Positions 1-12,245 of a stretch of 64,000 nucleotides of DNA are shown here, one piece after another. Below the pieces are notes generated by a model. That model did no database searches, was not told the origin of the DNA, and was given only the letters and a program-made list of their open reading frames with translations. The position numbers were made by a program, and so were the translations under genes. Position 1 is the stretch's first letter; every line of letters starts with the position of its first letter. The stretch is from Mrakia gelida (Eukaryota; Basidiomycota; Tremellomycetes; Cystofilobasidiales; Mrakiaceae), in contig BRON01000002.1 of the NCBI GenBank assembly GCA_024345305.1, forward strand, positions 2,294,001-2,358,000, given 5' to 3'.

Positions 1-7
1 GGACCCT

Positions 8-866
8 ATGGCGGGCGTCGTTGCGGCAGGGAAAGCGAAGCAGCGACCTCCTCCCCAGGAGCCCAAGGAGGCTACCGTTCCCTACCTGAAGAAGGATCTT
101 CCTCAGAAGAGTGATCCTCTGTTGGACTTCTTTGTCAACTTGATCATGAAGCACGGAATGAAGACCAAGGCCACCATCATTCTCCACCAAACCCTCGACA
201 GAATGTGAGCTCTCGCCTCCTTCCCTTCCTTCTTTTCCGACCCTTCCCTTTCCTCTCCCTTCTCGTCTCCCTCGTCATCTCCGAGCTCTCGGTCGCTCCC
301 TCAGCATATCGAAGCGCTCCCCTCTGGACCCCACCACTAACACCCCTCTCTCTTCATTTTTGTTCCTTTCAGCTCCCTCCTCACCGGCTCCGCACCCATC
401 CCAATCTTCAAAGCCGCCATCCTCAAAGCCTCCCCTTACGCCCGAATCCGATCCTCCAAGAAGGGAGCCAAAGTCAACCTCCTGCCCATCCCCCTCACCG
501 AACGTCAACGAGTCCGAACAGGAATCCAGTGGATCGTCGAAGCGTCAGACAAGAGACCGATGACCTCCGTCGACAGGAGGTTGGCAGCTGAAATTCTGGC
601 GGTGCTGGCAGGGGATAGTCCGGTGTTGAAGAGGTTGGATGAGAGGCATAAGACGGCGATGGTGAACAGGTACGTGTTCGAGGCGGGCTCCTTTGCTGGA
701 GTGTGGGGGGACGAAGGGAAGGAGAGGGGAGACTGAAGGGAAGGAAATCGCGAGCTCGAAGCTGACTTTTCGTTTTGCTGCTTGGTTGCACTCACTCAGG
801 GCCAACCTGCCGAGAACTCTGGGACCTATGATGGCCAAGGATCCTAATGCGGAGAAGAAGGATTAG
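8..866 (+). CDS. RSM7: Mitochondrial small-subunit ribosomal protein uS7m (RSM7/MRPS7), 5' end uncertain
   Basis: Three exons (about 8-204, 373-669, 800-866) join to an S7-family protein. The first exon has the conserved start of the S7 fold, DPLLDFFVNLIMKHG. The second has the RSSKKGAKVN and IPLTERQRVRTGIQWIVEAS segments, and the product ends MMAKDPNAEKKD. S7 binds the 3' major domain of the small-subunit rRNA and organises the head and the decoding site. The Lys-rich N-terminal extension before the S7 domain and the divergence from cytosolic S7 point to the mitochondrial form. The reading frame is open to the window edge before the ATG at 8, so the true start and any targeting peptide may lie outside. 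Donors (GTGAGC, GTACGT) and acceptors (TTTCAG, CTCAG) are canonical. Confidence 0.85.
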
Positions 867-1353
867 GAGCGATCTGCCATGTCTGTTCGCCTCTAATCTA
901 CCGCTGGTGTCCCGAGTTCGAAAGAGCAGACTCGTCCCTCCCTGATCTTGCATGACCTCGCCCACTCTCTTCAGCGTTTCGAAGCGCGTACCACCTCGAC
1001 TCACTCGTGGAAGAGAGTGTATTCTGATCATCTCTCTGTCCGTCGCTGGAGCTCAAGTCTTGAGCGACGAGGGACGAAACGCGTCTCGTCTCGCTCTCGG
1101 CTCTCCTCTTTCCCTTTCAACCGATCGAGACAAGGCAGGGTTCGAGTGAAGAGTTCAAGGAGCATGCAAGGTAGGTATGTAGGTCCACTGCTACTCGAAA
1201 GGTAAATCAGAGACGAAGAAGAACAAAGCGAGCGAGAGAAAGGAAGCGCGCGAGAGAGAAAAACGAGGTGAGGAAGCACGGGGAACGAACGACGAACACG
1301 AAGAGAGAGAGAGAGCCGAATAGAAACGATGGAAGTCAAGACAGCTAGATAAT

Positions 1354-3783
1354 CTAGTCGCTATCAATCTCGATCGGCTCCGCCTTACTCGTCCCTCCTC
1401 CCTTCTTCCTCCCGTTCAACGTGTTGCCACCCGAACCCAAGTTCGCCCACGGATCCACCGGCGCTGCTTCCTCCGGCGCTGCTGAGTCCGAGGCCACACG
1501 CGGAGCTGTCGAGGAGGATCCTGCTGCTGAGGAGGGTGCGGGCGCGGGTGCGGAGGAGGGTGGTGGCGGAGGAGGAGCGAAGGTTCGAGGAGCGCGTCCA
1601 CTGAGGGTGGCTCCGTTGGTGGCGAGGGAGGAGAAGGGAGCGGGCTGAGAGGAACGAAGAAGAGGAGTCGAGTCGAGGTAGGTCAGCTGGAGCCGGAAGC
1701 GAGGAGGGAACAGGAGAAGCAAGGAGGGTCGGGAGAGAAAGAGCGAGCACGAACAGCAGGAGCAGAAGACGACGACGCGGTTCCGTCTCCTCCAGCTGGG
1801 TCGAACGGTTTGTAGGTCCATCCGAAGAAGAGTTTCCCGTGAGGGAGATGAAGAGCTGCTGGGACTTTGTCGGCGGGTCCCGAGAGAGCGGAGGTGGGGA
1901 TGATGCGTGATTTGCTGAACGACGCGACGAGGGAACGGAGACGAACGCGAGAGTCAGCGTTCGCTTTCGTCTTCGCACCTCCAGATCTGCCTCCTCCCTC
2001 CTCCCTCCTCCCAGAACACTTCCGGAACAGGGAGGCGATGAAAGCAAACTCACTCGGTCCTCTGGATCTTACTATCCTTCTCAACCTCCTCGATCTTCCT
2101 CGCCAGACCCTTCCCTTTCGTCCTCCTCCCGTTCAACGTCCTTCCTCCTCCAACGAACGCCTCAAACGCAGCCTCTCCGTCTCCAGGGGTATCTCCTCCT
2201 CCTCCGGTGGCTGATCCAGCTCTGGAAGGGACGGTAGAGTTGACGTCGATGTTGAGTTTGGAAGCCATCGTCGAGACGGGTTTCGGTTCGGGAGCTTTGG
2301 GCTCGACGTAGCCTTTGGGGACGGCGAAGTCGACCTGTAAGCGGGATGAAGAGACGATGAGGAAAGCTGATCAGTAGGTGAGAGTCCGAGCGAGTCAGAC
2401 GACGAGACGAAGAAGGGCGACGACGAACCTCGAGATCGGTATCCTGACACGAGATTCCAGGACCGTCCGGGATCGTCTCCATGACGAGGAACTCGAAAGC
2501 GATGGAGTTGTACGAGACGGAGAACATGTCTCCTTGACTGAGGCACGAGAAGTTTCGAAGACACGACTCGAGGCTGAACGGAAACGAAACGAACGAGACG
2601 AGGGCGGACGAGGTCAGCTCAACTCGACTCGCCTCATGCACCTTCGCTCGATCGACCACAAGAGCTAGTAGGAAAACTCACACAGCCTTAGGATCGCTAA
2701 CCTCCAAGAACTCCAAGTTCTGAGCCTGGATCTTAACTCGCTTGCCCTTGGGGAGTCGAGCTCCAGTGACTCTGATGGGATCTCCTTCGCTGAGTCTGCA
2801 GCGCACGAACCAAACGAAGGTCAACGTTAGCTTCTCCATCATCCACACAAGACTTCCGAGCCTTCTCGGACTCACTCCAAAGTCCTCATCATCTACAAGC
2901 AAGCACAAGATCAAGGAAGAGATGATCAGCTCCGACGAGCTCCTTCCACCGCACGCACGACTCGAAACGAAACGAGCTCACCCAAGGCGGCAGGTAAACG
3001 ACTCCTTCCTCAGCGATGAACTCCAGCACACCAGCGTGGGTCTCGAGAGCTGCGGCTTTGGGGTTTCGAAGCTTGAAGGACCAGGGGGATTCGAGATCGA
3101 GGTTGGCTGATGGGTCGTGCGAGGAAGGTCAAGTCAGCTTCGACTCCTCCTCCTCCTTCTCTCGCTCGCTCCTTCCCGCAGACCGCTCCTTCCGCGACAG
3201 CTGAACCAGTACAAGATGAGAGTGCACTTACTGAGTCGAGCAAGAGCAGACGGAGGCATGATAACTGTGAAAACAAAGGAGGGTCAGCTCTCTCTCTCCT
3301 CCACCTCACCGACACCTCACCTCCCACAGCTCCCCTCCAAGCTCATCATCGAACTCACTCTTTCCACCATGAACCAAGTTAGCTCGTTCGGATCTAGATC
3401 CCATCATGACCGTAGAGTAGGCCTTAAAGTAGTCGTCGTAGGATTCTCTGCAAGCAGAAAGCAACGAGCCGGAAGGAGGAGGTCAGCTCCCCTCCCTTCC
3501 TCCATGCCCTCCTTCCTCGCCTCGACGACACAGATAAGAGGTTCGAGAGACACTCACGGAGGAGCCTGCCTAGCCTGCTGCTGCTGCATCCCAGCGAGCT
3601 GAGCGAAAAAGCCTCCTGCTCCTCCACCTCCTCCTCCTTCAGCGAAAGCAACGAACGAGATCGAGAGGTCAGCTTCGTCCGTTCGTTCTCCCGCCTTCTC
3701 CTCTCTCCAAGATGGGGGGAAGCGAGGAATTCACCTCCGAAACCTCCAGCTCCTTGTTGATCTGCGTAGCCTCCGTTGAACAT
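1354..3783 (-). CDS. UFD1: Ubiquitin fusion degradation protein UFD1 (Cdc48 cofactor)
   Basis: A multi-exon minus-strand gene. Starting at MFNGGYADQQGAG, the splices give a Gly/Gln-rich leader, then SYDDYFKAYS, GGKVIMPPSALARLS, VLEFIAEEGVVYLPPW, and LRNFSCLSQGDMFSVSYNS followed by VMETIPDGPGISCQDTD. These are hallmarks of the two-lobed UFD1 N domain (double-psi barrel plus alpha/beta roll). The C-terminal half holds TLNGRRTKGKG, LFFGWTYKPFDP and ends ANLGSGGNTLNGRKK...IEIDSD. UFD1 pairs with Npl4 on Cdc48/p97 and feeds polyubiquitinated substrates to it in ERAD and nuclear degradation. Two TLNGR copies (around 2130 and 1430) look like SHP-type Cdc48-binding boxes. Introns show CTGAC branch motifs. 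The exact donor after FDPAGGDG near 1790-1740 is not certain. Confidence 0.9.
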
Positions 3784-4099
3784 CGACGTTTGAAAAGAGA
3801 AGGGAAAGGCTGGGATGGAAGGGGGAGGGAGAGATGGGCGGTGGAGGAAGGGGAGCGAACGTCAGAGTCGGTCGGGTTCGTCGTCGTGGAGGAGGGCAGG
3901 GCCGTCGCGAAGGAGACTTCAACTTCGATGAGATTTTCTCGAAACAAGGCACCTGGGTTGTGAGGAAGTATCGCGTCTACGTTGGTTCGTAACAAGTCAT
4001 TAAGCATAATCGCACCAGCACCAACTCCAACCCTCCTCCTCCTCCTTCTCTTCTCTCTTCTGGTCCCAAAACCACGACAAGATCCCCCATCCTTCCCCC

Positions 4100-5169
4100 T
4101 TAATCCACATCCCTCTCCTCATCCTGCTCGAACCCCATATCCTCCGGTCCCTGAGCATCCTCATCGTACTCCTGTCCTCCTCCTCCCCAGTCGTCCAGCT
4201 CGTCCTGATCCGCGTCGTCGCCGCCCTCCATCGTTCCGAACCCGTTCGGAGCGGCGCGTGAAGAAGCGCCGTTTTTGGTGGAGGGGTTGGAGGAGGAGGA
4301 AGAGGAGAGGGAGGTTTTAACGAGGGAGAGGGTTTCGGTGATTTCCTCGGGGGTGAGACGGGTGTAGAGTTCTTCGATGATCTGAGGAGGCGGAGGAGAG
4401 GAGCGTTAGGTCTTGAAAGAGGGAAGAAGAGGGAAGCGCGTTGAGATGATAGGGATAGGTGCGAGGGTTGTTGTAGAGTGGAGGGTTGGAGCGACGAGAG
4501 CGAGCGAGAGAGGCGACAGAGGGAAAGGAAGGGAGGGGAGGAGGAAGAAACGCGAGCTCAACATCGAAGCGAAGGGACTCACGACGTAAAGCTCGACCTC
4601 CGTCTTCGGATTCAGATCCACCATCTGCAGTACCTCCACCTTGGTGAACTTCCTCATCGCCTGCAGAGACTTGGACAGACTTACGTTGCCCTGGGAGCTC
4701 TGTTTCGTGAAAGGAAGCTCAGGTTGCGAGAGGTGTTTGATCGTCTGGTCCAGGAAACGAGGCGAAGGGAAAACTTGTCAGTTATTTCTACTTCTCAGGA
4801 AGAGGGTCGGTTCATTGTAGGAGAAGCTAGGCGAAGACAGATTCACTGACCTCATCTACAACTGCCCACAGCCCCTCCTGCTGATCCCTTCCTGCCCAGG
4901 TGAGCTCTCTCTCCTCTGGTTCTAGCTTGATTTCCTCGTCCTTCATCCTCCTGAACCTCATCCTTCGATCCTCGTACGCGGACTTGATCGTGTCCAGCTC
5001 AGGCTTGAGAGCCTCAAGGTGTTCGAGAACTTCCTGTCCAGAAACGAAGGCTGCTCGAGTTTGAAGAATCTGGTGGAAGGAAACAGAGCGAGAACTCGAG
5101 TGAGCTTGGGAGCTTCAAAGGTGCGTTCGGGAGCAGATTTGATCAAGAGAGGGGGTAACTTACCTCCAT
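4100..5169 (-). CDS. RPC17: RNA polymerase III subunit RPC9 / RPC17 (CGRP-RCP family)
   Basis: The spliced product begins MEILQTRAAFVSGQEVLEHL, continues KSAYEDRRMRF and TWAGRDQQEGLWAVVDE, then TIKHLSQPELPF and RKFTKVEVLQMVDLNPKTEVELYVV, and IIEELYTRLTPEEITETL near the C-terminus. That order and the LT-x-E-x-LQ...NxxP-x-T-x-VE motif match the RPB4-like HRDC domain of RPC9/RPC17, the partner of RPC25 in the Pol III stalk that recruits TFIIIB. A Ser-rich linker and an acidic tail (QYDEDAQGPED-like, ending EERDVD) follow the domain. The first coding exon is only ATGGAG, followed by GTAAGT. The start lies 173 bp from the divergent CCT4 start, so the two genes probably share a promoter region. The stop is followed by a gap of about 300 bp to the UFD1 start. 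Confidence 0.85.
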
Positions 5170-5342
5170 GGTGACCTGGTTCAGCCGAGAAATGGATTTG
5201 GGAAAGCGAAGAAGATGGGGTTGAGCTGGTTGCAGGTCTCTCGAGCTTGCTCTCCTCGAATTCGCGACGTCGACCTCGAGCTGCTCGCACCCACCACCTT
5301 CTCCTTCTCCTCCCTCCCCTCCCCCTTTCTCTTCTCCTCACC

Positions 5343-8242
5343 ATGGCTTCGATACAAGCTCAGAACGTCGGAAACGGACAGTTCAACGATAAGGTAAGCA
5401 CATCTCGCCTCGCAAAGCTCTCTGTTGATCGGAAGGAAGCGAAAGACGAGAGCTGACCTTTCGCTTCGTTCACGTCCCTCCTTCTCCCTTCCCTCCCTTC
5501 TCTTTCCCATCTCTCAGGGCAAGCCCATGGAGGTCCGACTCTCCAACATGACTGCTGCCAAGTCGGTCTCGGACGCTGTCAGGACTTCGCTCGGTCCCAA
5601 GGGAATGGACAAGATGGTAAGCTCACAAGAAACGACAAGAACGAGACGTCGAAGGTGCTGGCTCGTTTCTCGACCTCACCTCCTTCCTGTCTTCTTCTTG
5701 CCTCCTGTAGATCCAAACCGCTCAGGGAGAGGTCGTCATCACCAACGATGGAGCTACTATTCTCAAGCACATGGCCGTCCTTCACCCAGCAGCTCGAATG
5801 GTGCGTTCCAGCTCTCTTCGTCGCTCATCAACATCCTCGAGTCGAAAAGAACGTGTCGAGGTCATCTTCGCCTTCCCTTCGCTGACCTTTCTCTTCTCTT
5901 CCGTGTTCGGATCTCGTAGCTCGTTGAGCTCTCTGCCGCTCAGGACATCGAGGCTGGAGATGGTACCACTTCGGTCGTCGTTCTGGCTGGAAGTCTTTTG
6001 GGAGCTGCTGAGAAGATGTTGACCAAGGGTGAGTTCACACGTCCTTCCTTCGCTTCCCTCCTTCTTTTTCTGTTCTAGTCTGGGCGTCTCTGAGACGATG
6101 AAGGTGTGGGGAATGCTCTAGTCGTAGAGTAGGGCTCGTAGCCCCGACGGAGGTGCAGCACGAGAGCTCAACGTCCGACCTTGGAAGCTGACCTTCCATC
6201 AATCTCCCTTCCCTTCCTTCCCCTCCCTCCTCCTCTCTTTCGCATCGCAGGTATCCACCCTACTCTCATCGCCGAGTCCTTCCAGCGAGCATCCTCCAAG
6301 GCCGTCGAGTACCTCACCGAGATGTCCACTCCCGTCGACCTCAACGACCGAGAGACCCTCCTGCGAGCTGCTTCGACTTCGTTGAACTCCAAGGTCAGCC
6401 CTCGCGCTCCTTCCCTCCCTCTCCTCTCACTCATCTCCCTTCTCCCCGCCCCCTCGCTCCCTCCTCCCACCTCGCTGACTCCTCACTCCTCTCCCGCCTC
6501 CTCGTGTGGTTTTGTCGTCTTCAGATCGTCTCCCAATACTCCTCCGTTCTCGCTCCCATCGCCGTCTCGTCCGTCCTCCGACTCGTTACTCCCACCTCCA
6601 CCAACGTCGATCTTCGAGACATCCGAATGGTCAAGAAGGTCGGAGGAACCATCGACGATACCGAGCTCGTGGACGGACTCGCGTTGACTCAGAACATCTC
6701 GGCTGGAGCTGGAGGACCTACGAGGATGGAGAAGGCTAAGATCGCGTTGGTGCAGTTCCAGTTGAGCTCGCCTAAGCCGGATGTGAGTCGGTTTCTCTTG
6801 CACGTGGCTGGTTTGGGGGGAAGGGTGGGGTGTGTGGCGTGGGAGAAGAGGGTGGTGTTGCTGGAGTTGAGGGTTCTTGCTGCTGTTTCGAGAGCGAACT
6901 CGCGTTCGTTCCGTTGGTTCGAGGTCGAAGCTGACACCTCCCTCGCTCTCGCTCGTTCTTCTTCGCTTGCAGATGGACAACCAAATCGTCGTCAACGACT
7001 ACCGTCAGATGGACAAGATCCTCAAGGAGGAGCGAGCCTACCTCCTCAACATGTGCAAGAAGATCAAGAAGTCAGGCTGCAACGTTCTCCTCATCCAGAA
7101 ATCCATCCTCCGAGACGCCGTCAACGACCTCTCCCTCCACTTCCTCGCCAAACTCAAGATCCTCGTCGTCAAGGACATCGAGAGAGACGAGATCGAGTTC
7201 ATCTCCAAGTCCACCGGGTGCAAGCCCATCGCCGACATCGAGGCCTTCACCGAAGACAAGCTCGGGTACGCGGAGTTGGTGGACGAGGTCGAGAAGAGTG
7301 GAGCGAGGGTGGTGAAGATTACGGGAGTGAAGAACATGGGGAGGACCGTTAGTATCGTGTGTACGGGAGCCAACTCGCTTGTGCTGGAGGAGAGCGAGAG
7401 GTCGATACACGATGCGCTGTGTGTTGTGAGGTGTTTGGTTAAGAAGAGGTGAGTTTTGACGCGTCTCTCTCTCTCGTCCCCTGCTTTCTTTCGTTTCCTT
7501 CCTTCCCCTCTCCCACCCTACACTCTTCCCTCTCCATTCCCCTCATCCAACACCCTCTCTCTTCTCCTCTCTTTCGTCCCCGTTCTCTCCTTTCTCCTCC
7601 GTCGACCATCTCCCTCACTGACTTCCCCCCTCTCCATCCTTCCCTCGCTTCCTCCAGAGCCCTCATCGTCGGAGGAGGAGCCCCCGAGATCCACGTCTCC
7701 CGTCTTCTCGCTCAGTACGGTCAGACCCTCAAGGGAATGGAGGCCTACTGTTTCCAAGCCTTCGCCGAAGCCCTCGAGATCATCCCCACCACCCTCGCTG
7801 AGAACGCGGGTCTCAACCCTATCGCCATCGTCACCGAGCTGAGGAACAGGCACGCCAAGGGAGAGATCACCGCTGGTATTAACGTTAGGAAGGTGAGTCG
7901 AGCACGAACGGGGGGAGGGTGAGAGGGGAGGGGAGTGGCGCGTCGAAAACTCGAACTGAACCTTCTCCTTTCCATTCGCGTTTTCGTGTAACAGGGAATC
8001 ATCTCCAACATCCTCGAGGAGAACGTCCTTCAGCCTCTGCTCGTGTCAACATCGGCTATCGAGCTCGCGACCGAGACGGTTTGTCTGTTGTTGAGGGTGG
8101 ACGATTTCGTAAGTCGAGACTTCTTTTTCCTTCCCCTTTGCTTTCCTCGTGTCCCGTCGACGAGCGTGTCACTGACTTCCTCTCGCCTCCCACCCCACTC
8201 GTTTTTTTTTTTTTTTTCGTTCCGTAGCAATTCACTCGATAA
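5343..8242 (+). CDS. CCT4: Chaperonin TCP-1 (CCT) subunit delta
   Basis: About ten exons splice to a full-length group II chaperonin subunit. Visible motifs include [22 protein letters not shown], the ATP-loop [15 protein letters not shown], the apical-domain [19 protein letters not shown] stretch, [15 protein letters not shown], and the equatorial [20 protein letters not shown]. The [16 protein letters not shown] and LRVDD...FTR ends are typical of the delta subunit. CCT4 is one of eight paralogues in the hetero-oligomeric TRiC ring that folds actin and tubulin in the cytosol. The last exon codes only QFTR and a stop, after an intron whose polypyrimidine tract is a 16-T run. The first exon is 51 nt after a CCTCACC leader. 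RPC9 is divergent upstream. Confidence 0.95.
8202..8217 (+). repeat. 16-nt poly-T tract in last CCT4 intron
   Basis: An uninterrupted run of T stands directly before the CGTTCCGTAG acceptor of the final CCT4 intron. It most simply serves as a polypyrimidine tract. Homopolymers this long are prone to length variation and assembly error. Confidence 0.7.
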
Positions 8243-9306
8243 GCTACTCGAGGGAAGAAGGAAAAACAAGGAAGAGGGGACGGAGGGAACGACGAGTGGG
8301 AACGAGAGAGGAATGGAATGAAACTCTAGACGATCTGGACTGGTGACGAGAGAGAGTGGGAGTGGCCTCCTTAGAGAGGAGTTTTCACGCTCGAGCTGAG
8401 TCTTGACAGTGAGATCGAGCGGAAATGGAGGAGCAGGAAGGACTTGGAGATCATGAGCTTCGATCAACGAGAACGGAGGCTTCGACGCGTCGCTGCCGTC
8501 GTCTCCTCATCGATGTTCTCAGACCTGTCAGCTACGCTCAACTGCCGCTCATCTTCTGGGCGTTTCATCGTCCTCGAGTTGGGTCTCGCAGCAGAACAGA
8601 GGACGACCTCCTTCGGGAGGACCAGAAGAAGAAAGAAGTCTCCGAGAAGGACGATTCGTCTTGTCGTCGTTCTTCGCTCGACTAGCTCGGTCCCTCTTCG
8701 CCTTCCTGCCTAGAAAGCTCTTCTCGAGATCTTCGCTCAGCTCACGTGATATAGTCTGACTGGAGCGAGGTGGATGCCTAGAGATGAGAAGCGAAGCAGA
8801 GTCGAGAGAAGAGCAAAGTCGCGACGCGTCTCGACAGTCCGACGACGTGTTTCAGCCCAAGCGGCAGTCGCAGATTATCGCTCGAACCTCTTCGTATCCT
8901 CATTTCCCAAGAAAGCGGCTCTTGTCCATCGCTCTTCCAGCCACCTCCCAACCTCTGGACCGGACTTCTTCAGAACGCGAACAACCCTCTCCCTCGACTC
9001 AACTCGGTTCCTCTCTTCTCACCTCCTCTCCCTCCCTCCACGACCTTCCCTTCAACCTGGGCATCTACTTGACACATGGGGCAGCGTCTTTGCCCCTTGT
9101 TGCCCCTTTGCCCTCGGCTGAAAGGCAGTCGAGCTCAGGACTTTTTTCGACCTTCCCCTTCGAGCTCGATCTCCGAACGGCCTCTCGCGGGAACACTTCC
9201 GGACCCTCGTCCTTTCCTCCCTCCCTCTCTCTTTTTTACCTTCCCAACCATCACACCCCAACCCACCTTTCAAAGCCCCTCCTTCTCTCACTTTCATCTC
9301 ACCAAC
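8243..9306. other. Intergenic region without a supported gene
   Basis: This is the region between the CCT4 stop and the start of the SDR gene. Reading frames of up to a few hundred codons exist on the plus strand (for example from 8784), but they run through the start of the SDR gene in another frame and show no recognisable domain. The last ~400 bp are strongly C/T-rich, like the leaders of other genes here, and probably hold the SDR promoter and 5' UTR. Confidence 0.5.
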
Positions 9307-10914
9307 ATGCCTTCCTACTCAACATCATCAGGACCTTTCGAGAACAACCCCGTCTTCAACAGGGATCGAGTGGTTGTCATCACCGGAGGCGTGAGCTCGC
9401 ATCTTTCGCTTCTTCCTCCTTTGAGAGAGCTCAAAAGCTGACCATCTCAACCTTCCTGTTCTTTTTTTCGTCTCGTCTGATAGTCTGGAAAGCTCGGTCG
9501 AGCTACCGTTGCTCACTTTGTCGCTCAGACTCCTCGAATCTACGTGATCTCGCTGGATCTCTTCCCTCCTCCCAAACATGTCGTCCAGCCCGACGCTTTC
9601 GTTACAGTAGACCTCACCGACTCAGGTAAGCTCACTCTCGATTCCCCTTCTCGTCCCATAGACGAACAACTGACCCAACCCTCTTCTCATCTTGCAGGCA
9701 AGGTTCTCGAGGCTCTCCTCGAGGTTGATCTCAAGTACAAGCTCGACCCGAAAGGAACCAACCAAATCGGAATCGTTCACCTCGCCGCTCTTCCTACTCC
9801 TGGTCAAGCCGTCAACAGTGTCATGTTCCAGACCAACGTTATGTGTGTGAGTAGGCAACCCTCTCTCACTTCTCCTCAAGCCAAAGAAACCCCGCTAACA
9901 TGGCCTCGTCGCTCGCTCGCAGACCTACAACATCCTCGAAGCCGCTCGAAAGCTCGGATTCACCAACGTCACTCTTGCTTCCTCGGTCACTCTCGCTGGT
10001 CTTCCCTTCGAGCCCCGCCCAATGGACAAGCTCCCCATCTCAGAAGACTCTCAACCCCCTTACCCTTCGCACGCTTACTCGCTTTCCAAGGTCAGTCTCG
10101 CCTCTTCGTGCTCGGAGAAACCTCAAGGGGGAAGGTCGTCCAATCAGGGCTGCTTGAGAGACCGGCGCTGACTTCCTCGTTCTGCTTTTTTCTTTGTGTT
10201 CTCGTACCCTCAGCTGATGGGAGAGGTGAGTCTCCGCTTGATTCTGTAGAGGAGATGGCGAAGGAGGGCGAAATCGCGAGCTGAGCTGACTCTCGTCGTC
10301 GCGTCTCTTTGCTTTCTTTCCTTTCAGGTCATGGCCGATCAGTACTGTCGATGGAACCCCGAGCTCAAGGTCTGCAGCATGCGAATCTCGTGGGTGAAGG
10401 AGGAGACGGAGTACCCTTTGGTCGAGACTATGGAGGTTTGGAGGAAGGAGCTCTTCGGGTTCGTTCATCTCCTCTCTCGTTCTATCCCTCGACGCGTTCA
10501 CTCCCATCCTTCTCTGCCTCGCTCTCCCTTCGCTCGTCAACGCCATCACTCGACGATATCGCTTCTCCTCTTCGACGCTCCTACCTCAACGCTGACCTTT
10601 CTTTCTTCCTTCCCTCCTCCTCCCTCTCCAGTTACATCGACTCTCGAGACGCCGCCCACGGAATGCTCTGCGCCTACGAGTCCAAGCTGAAAGGACACGC
10701 CATCTACTACATCGCCGGAGACGACCACTCTATCGGAACCACTCCCACCGCCGAGATCATCAAGAAGCACTACCCTGGAGTTCCTTACAAGCCCGCGTCG
10801 AAGAACAGGTTCGAGGGTCTCGTCGACTGCTCGAAGGCGAAGAGGGAGCTCGGTTGGAACCCCAAGCACACTTGGAGGACGTACGCTACCAACGGAGATG
10901 CTCTGTTGGAGTAG
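9307..10914 (+). CDS. Extended short-chain dehydrogenase / NAD-dependent epimerase-dehydratase
   Basis: Exons give a product that begins MPSYSTSSGPFENNP and reaches the Rossmann loop ITGGSGKLGRATV (TGGxGxxG) at about residue 30. Further motifs are IVHLAALPTP, TLASSVTLAG (the Ser of the triad) and HAYSLSKLMGE (YxxxK), and later IDSRDAAHGMLCAYESK and RELGWNPKHTW near the C-terminus. This is an extended SDR of the NAD(P)-dependent epimerase/dehydratase family, closest in style to UDP-sugar epimerases or uronate dehydrogenases. The substrate cannot be assigned from sequence. No signal peptide is visible, so a cytosolic enzyme is inferred. It ends about 250 bp from the convergent dynactin p24 gene. 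Confidence 0.85.
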
Positions 10915-11166
10915 AAGAAATGCGACGAAACTGCTTATGTTTATGACTTGAAGACACGCTTGATCAAGTTCGTCGTTTCGATTCTCGGAAAGCATCGCGT
11001 CGGAAGCTGTGAGACGTCGCGCTGAGAGACGACGATTCGGCCGAGGTCATAGATCTGGATACTAGGTATAGACGAAGAGAGGCGGGTATCGAAGGAAAGT
11101 CGAGGGTATCGAAGGCAAGGCCAAAAACGAGAAAGAAAGAAGAACAAAGCGACGACGAACGAAGAC

Positions 11167-12146
11167 TCAGTAGTCGCCCCCTTCCTCCCGTATCCGCTTC
11201 TGTTTCTCGAGCCTAGAGACATGCTCTTCAGCTGAGGTGACCATGGTGTTGAGCTCGATGAAGGTTGCTGAGATGGTTGAGATCTGAGGAAAGGGAGAAG
11301 GAAGGACGGTCAGCACGACGCGTGTCGTTCCGAAGGCGATCTCTCAGCGAGAAGTGATAAGTGGGCTCACGTAGTCATCGTACCGACTGAGGAGCTGGAC
11401 GAGACGACCTTCCAGATCGGAGACGGAGGAGAGGGTTTGCTGATGGGTGGGTAGGAGGGCGTCGAGTCGAGGGACGAGGTCGTGATGAGCTGTGGGAAAG
11501 GGACGATTTGAGATAAGACGTGGACGTGTTGCTGGAGTAGGAGAGCAGCTGAACCCTAGAAGAGGTACTCACCATCAAGATCCCCAGATCCTAACACACC
11601 ACTCTTCTCCAGCAGATCAATCTCCTCCAGCCCCTTCAGCACCTCCGAGATGTCTCCCTCTCCTTCCAGCACCAGCGCCAGCTTGGTTTCTAACGAGACG
11701 AGATCCGAATCTTCTTCCGATGAGAGTCCGAGATGCGAGAGAGAGAACTTGGGTGCGAGGAGAGGAAGGTTTGCAGGGTCTGGACGTCGAGCATCGAGGC
11801 AAGAAGCGAAAGAGGAGGGGAAGGAAGGAGCGAGCTCATCAGTCGCTTGTCGATCTCTTGTAGCTCTACGAACTCTTCGGAGCAGCATGTAAACTGACTC
11901 ACACGTATCTAAGAACCTCTCCAGACTACTCTTCCCTTCTACAGCTCGTTCCAGCTCATTTTGAACCTCGAGGACTCGACGGATGATGTTGGTCGAGCCA
12001 GCGGCGACGTCCTTCCTTCCGTCACCACGAGCGTCCGACGAGACGGCGCCAGAGACGAGGAACTCAAGTTGGCGTATCCGAAGCTCGAGGGAGGTGAGAG
12101 GAGTGAGCTTGAGAGGCTGAGATGAGGTTGGTGCTGGTGAGGACAT
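11167..12146 (-). CDS. Dynactin subunit 3 (p24)-like protein
   Basis: The product starts MSSPAPTSSQPLKLTPL, followed by the heptad-like SLELRIRQLEFLVSG and TNIIRRVLEVQNELERAVEG. Later exons give LGSGDL, HDLVPRLDALLPTHQQTLS, LEGRLVQLLSRYDDY and VTSAEEHVSRLEKQKRIREE, and the protein ends GGDY. Coiled-coil segments, size (about 220 residues) and the order of N-terminal 'LExRI-x-LE-x-LV' and C-terminal 'LNxMVTSAEEHVxxLE' fit dynactin p24, which sits in the shoulder/sidearm of dynactin and supports dynein motility. The start lies about 100 bp from the divergent ubiquitin-like gene, so the two probably share a promoter. Family assignment is from recalled pattern only. Confidence 0.75.
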
Positions 12147-12245
12147 GGCCGTTTGTCGTCAAGAGGAGGAAGGGATCTTCGAGCTCGTTTCACGCCAAAC
12201 GCTCACCTCTTTCTGCTGCCTGGATCCACTTTTCGTCGCATTCGG

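Noticed and set aside
3669..4007. Open frame extending upstream of the UFD1 start
   Set aside because: It does not join to the Gly-rich UFD1 leader. The ATG at 3783 with its GTGAAT donor gives a coherent N-terminus.
8784..9629. 281-codon plus-strand open frame upstream of and overlapping the SDR gene
   Set aside because: Low-complexity Ser/Pro/Arg composition with no domain. It runs over the SDR first exon and intron in another frame, so it is a chance frame in C/T-rich leader sequence.
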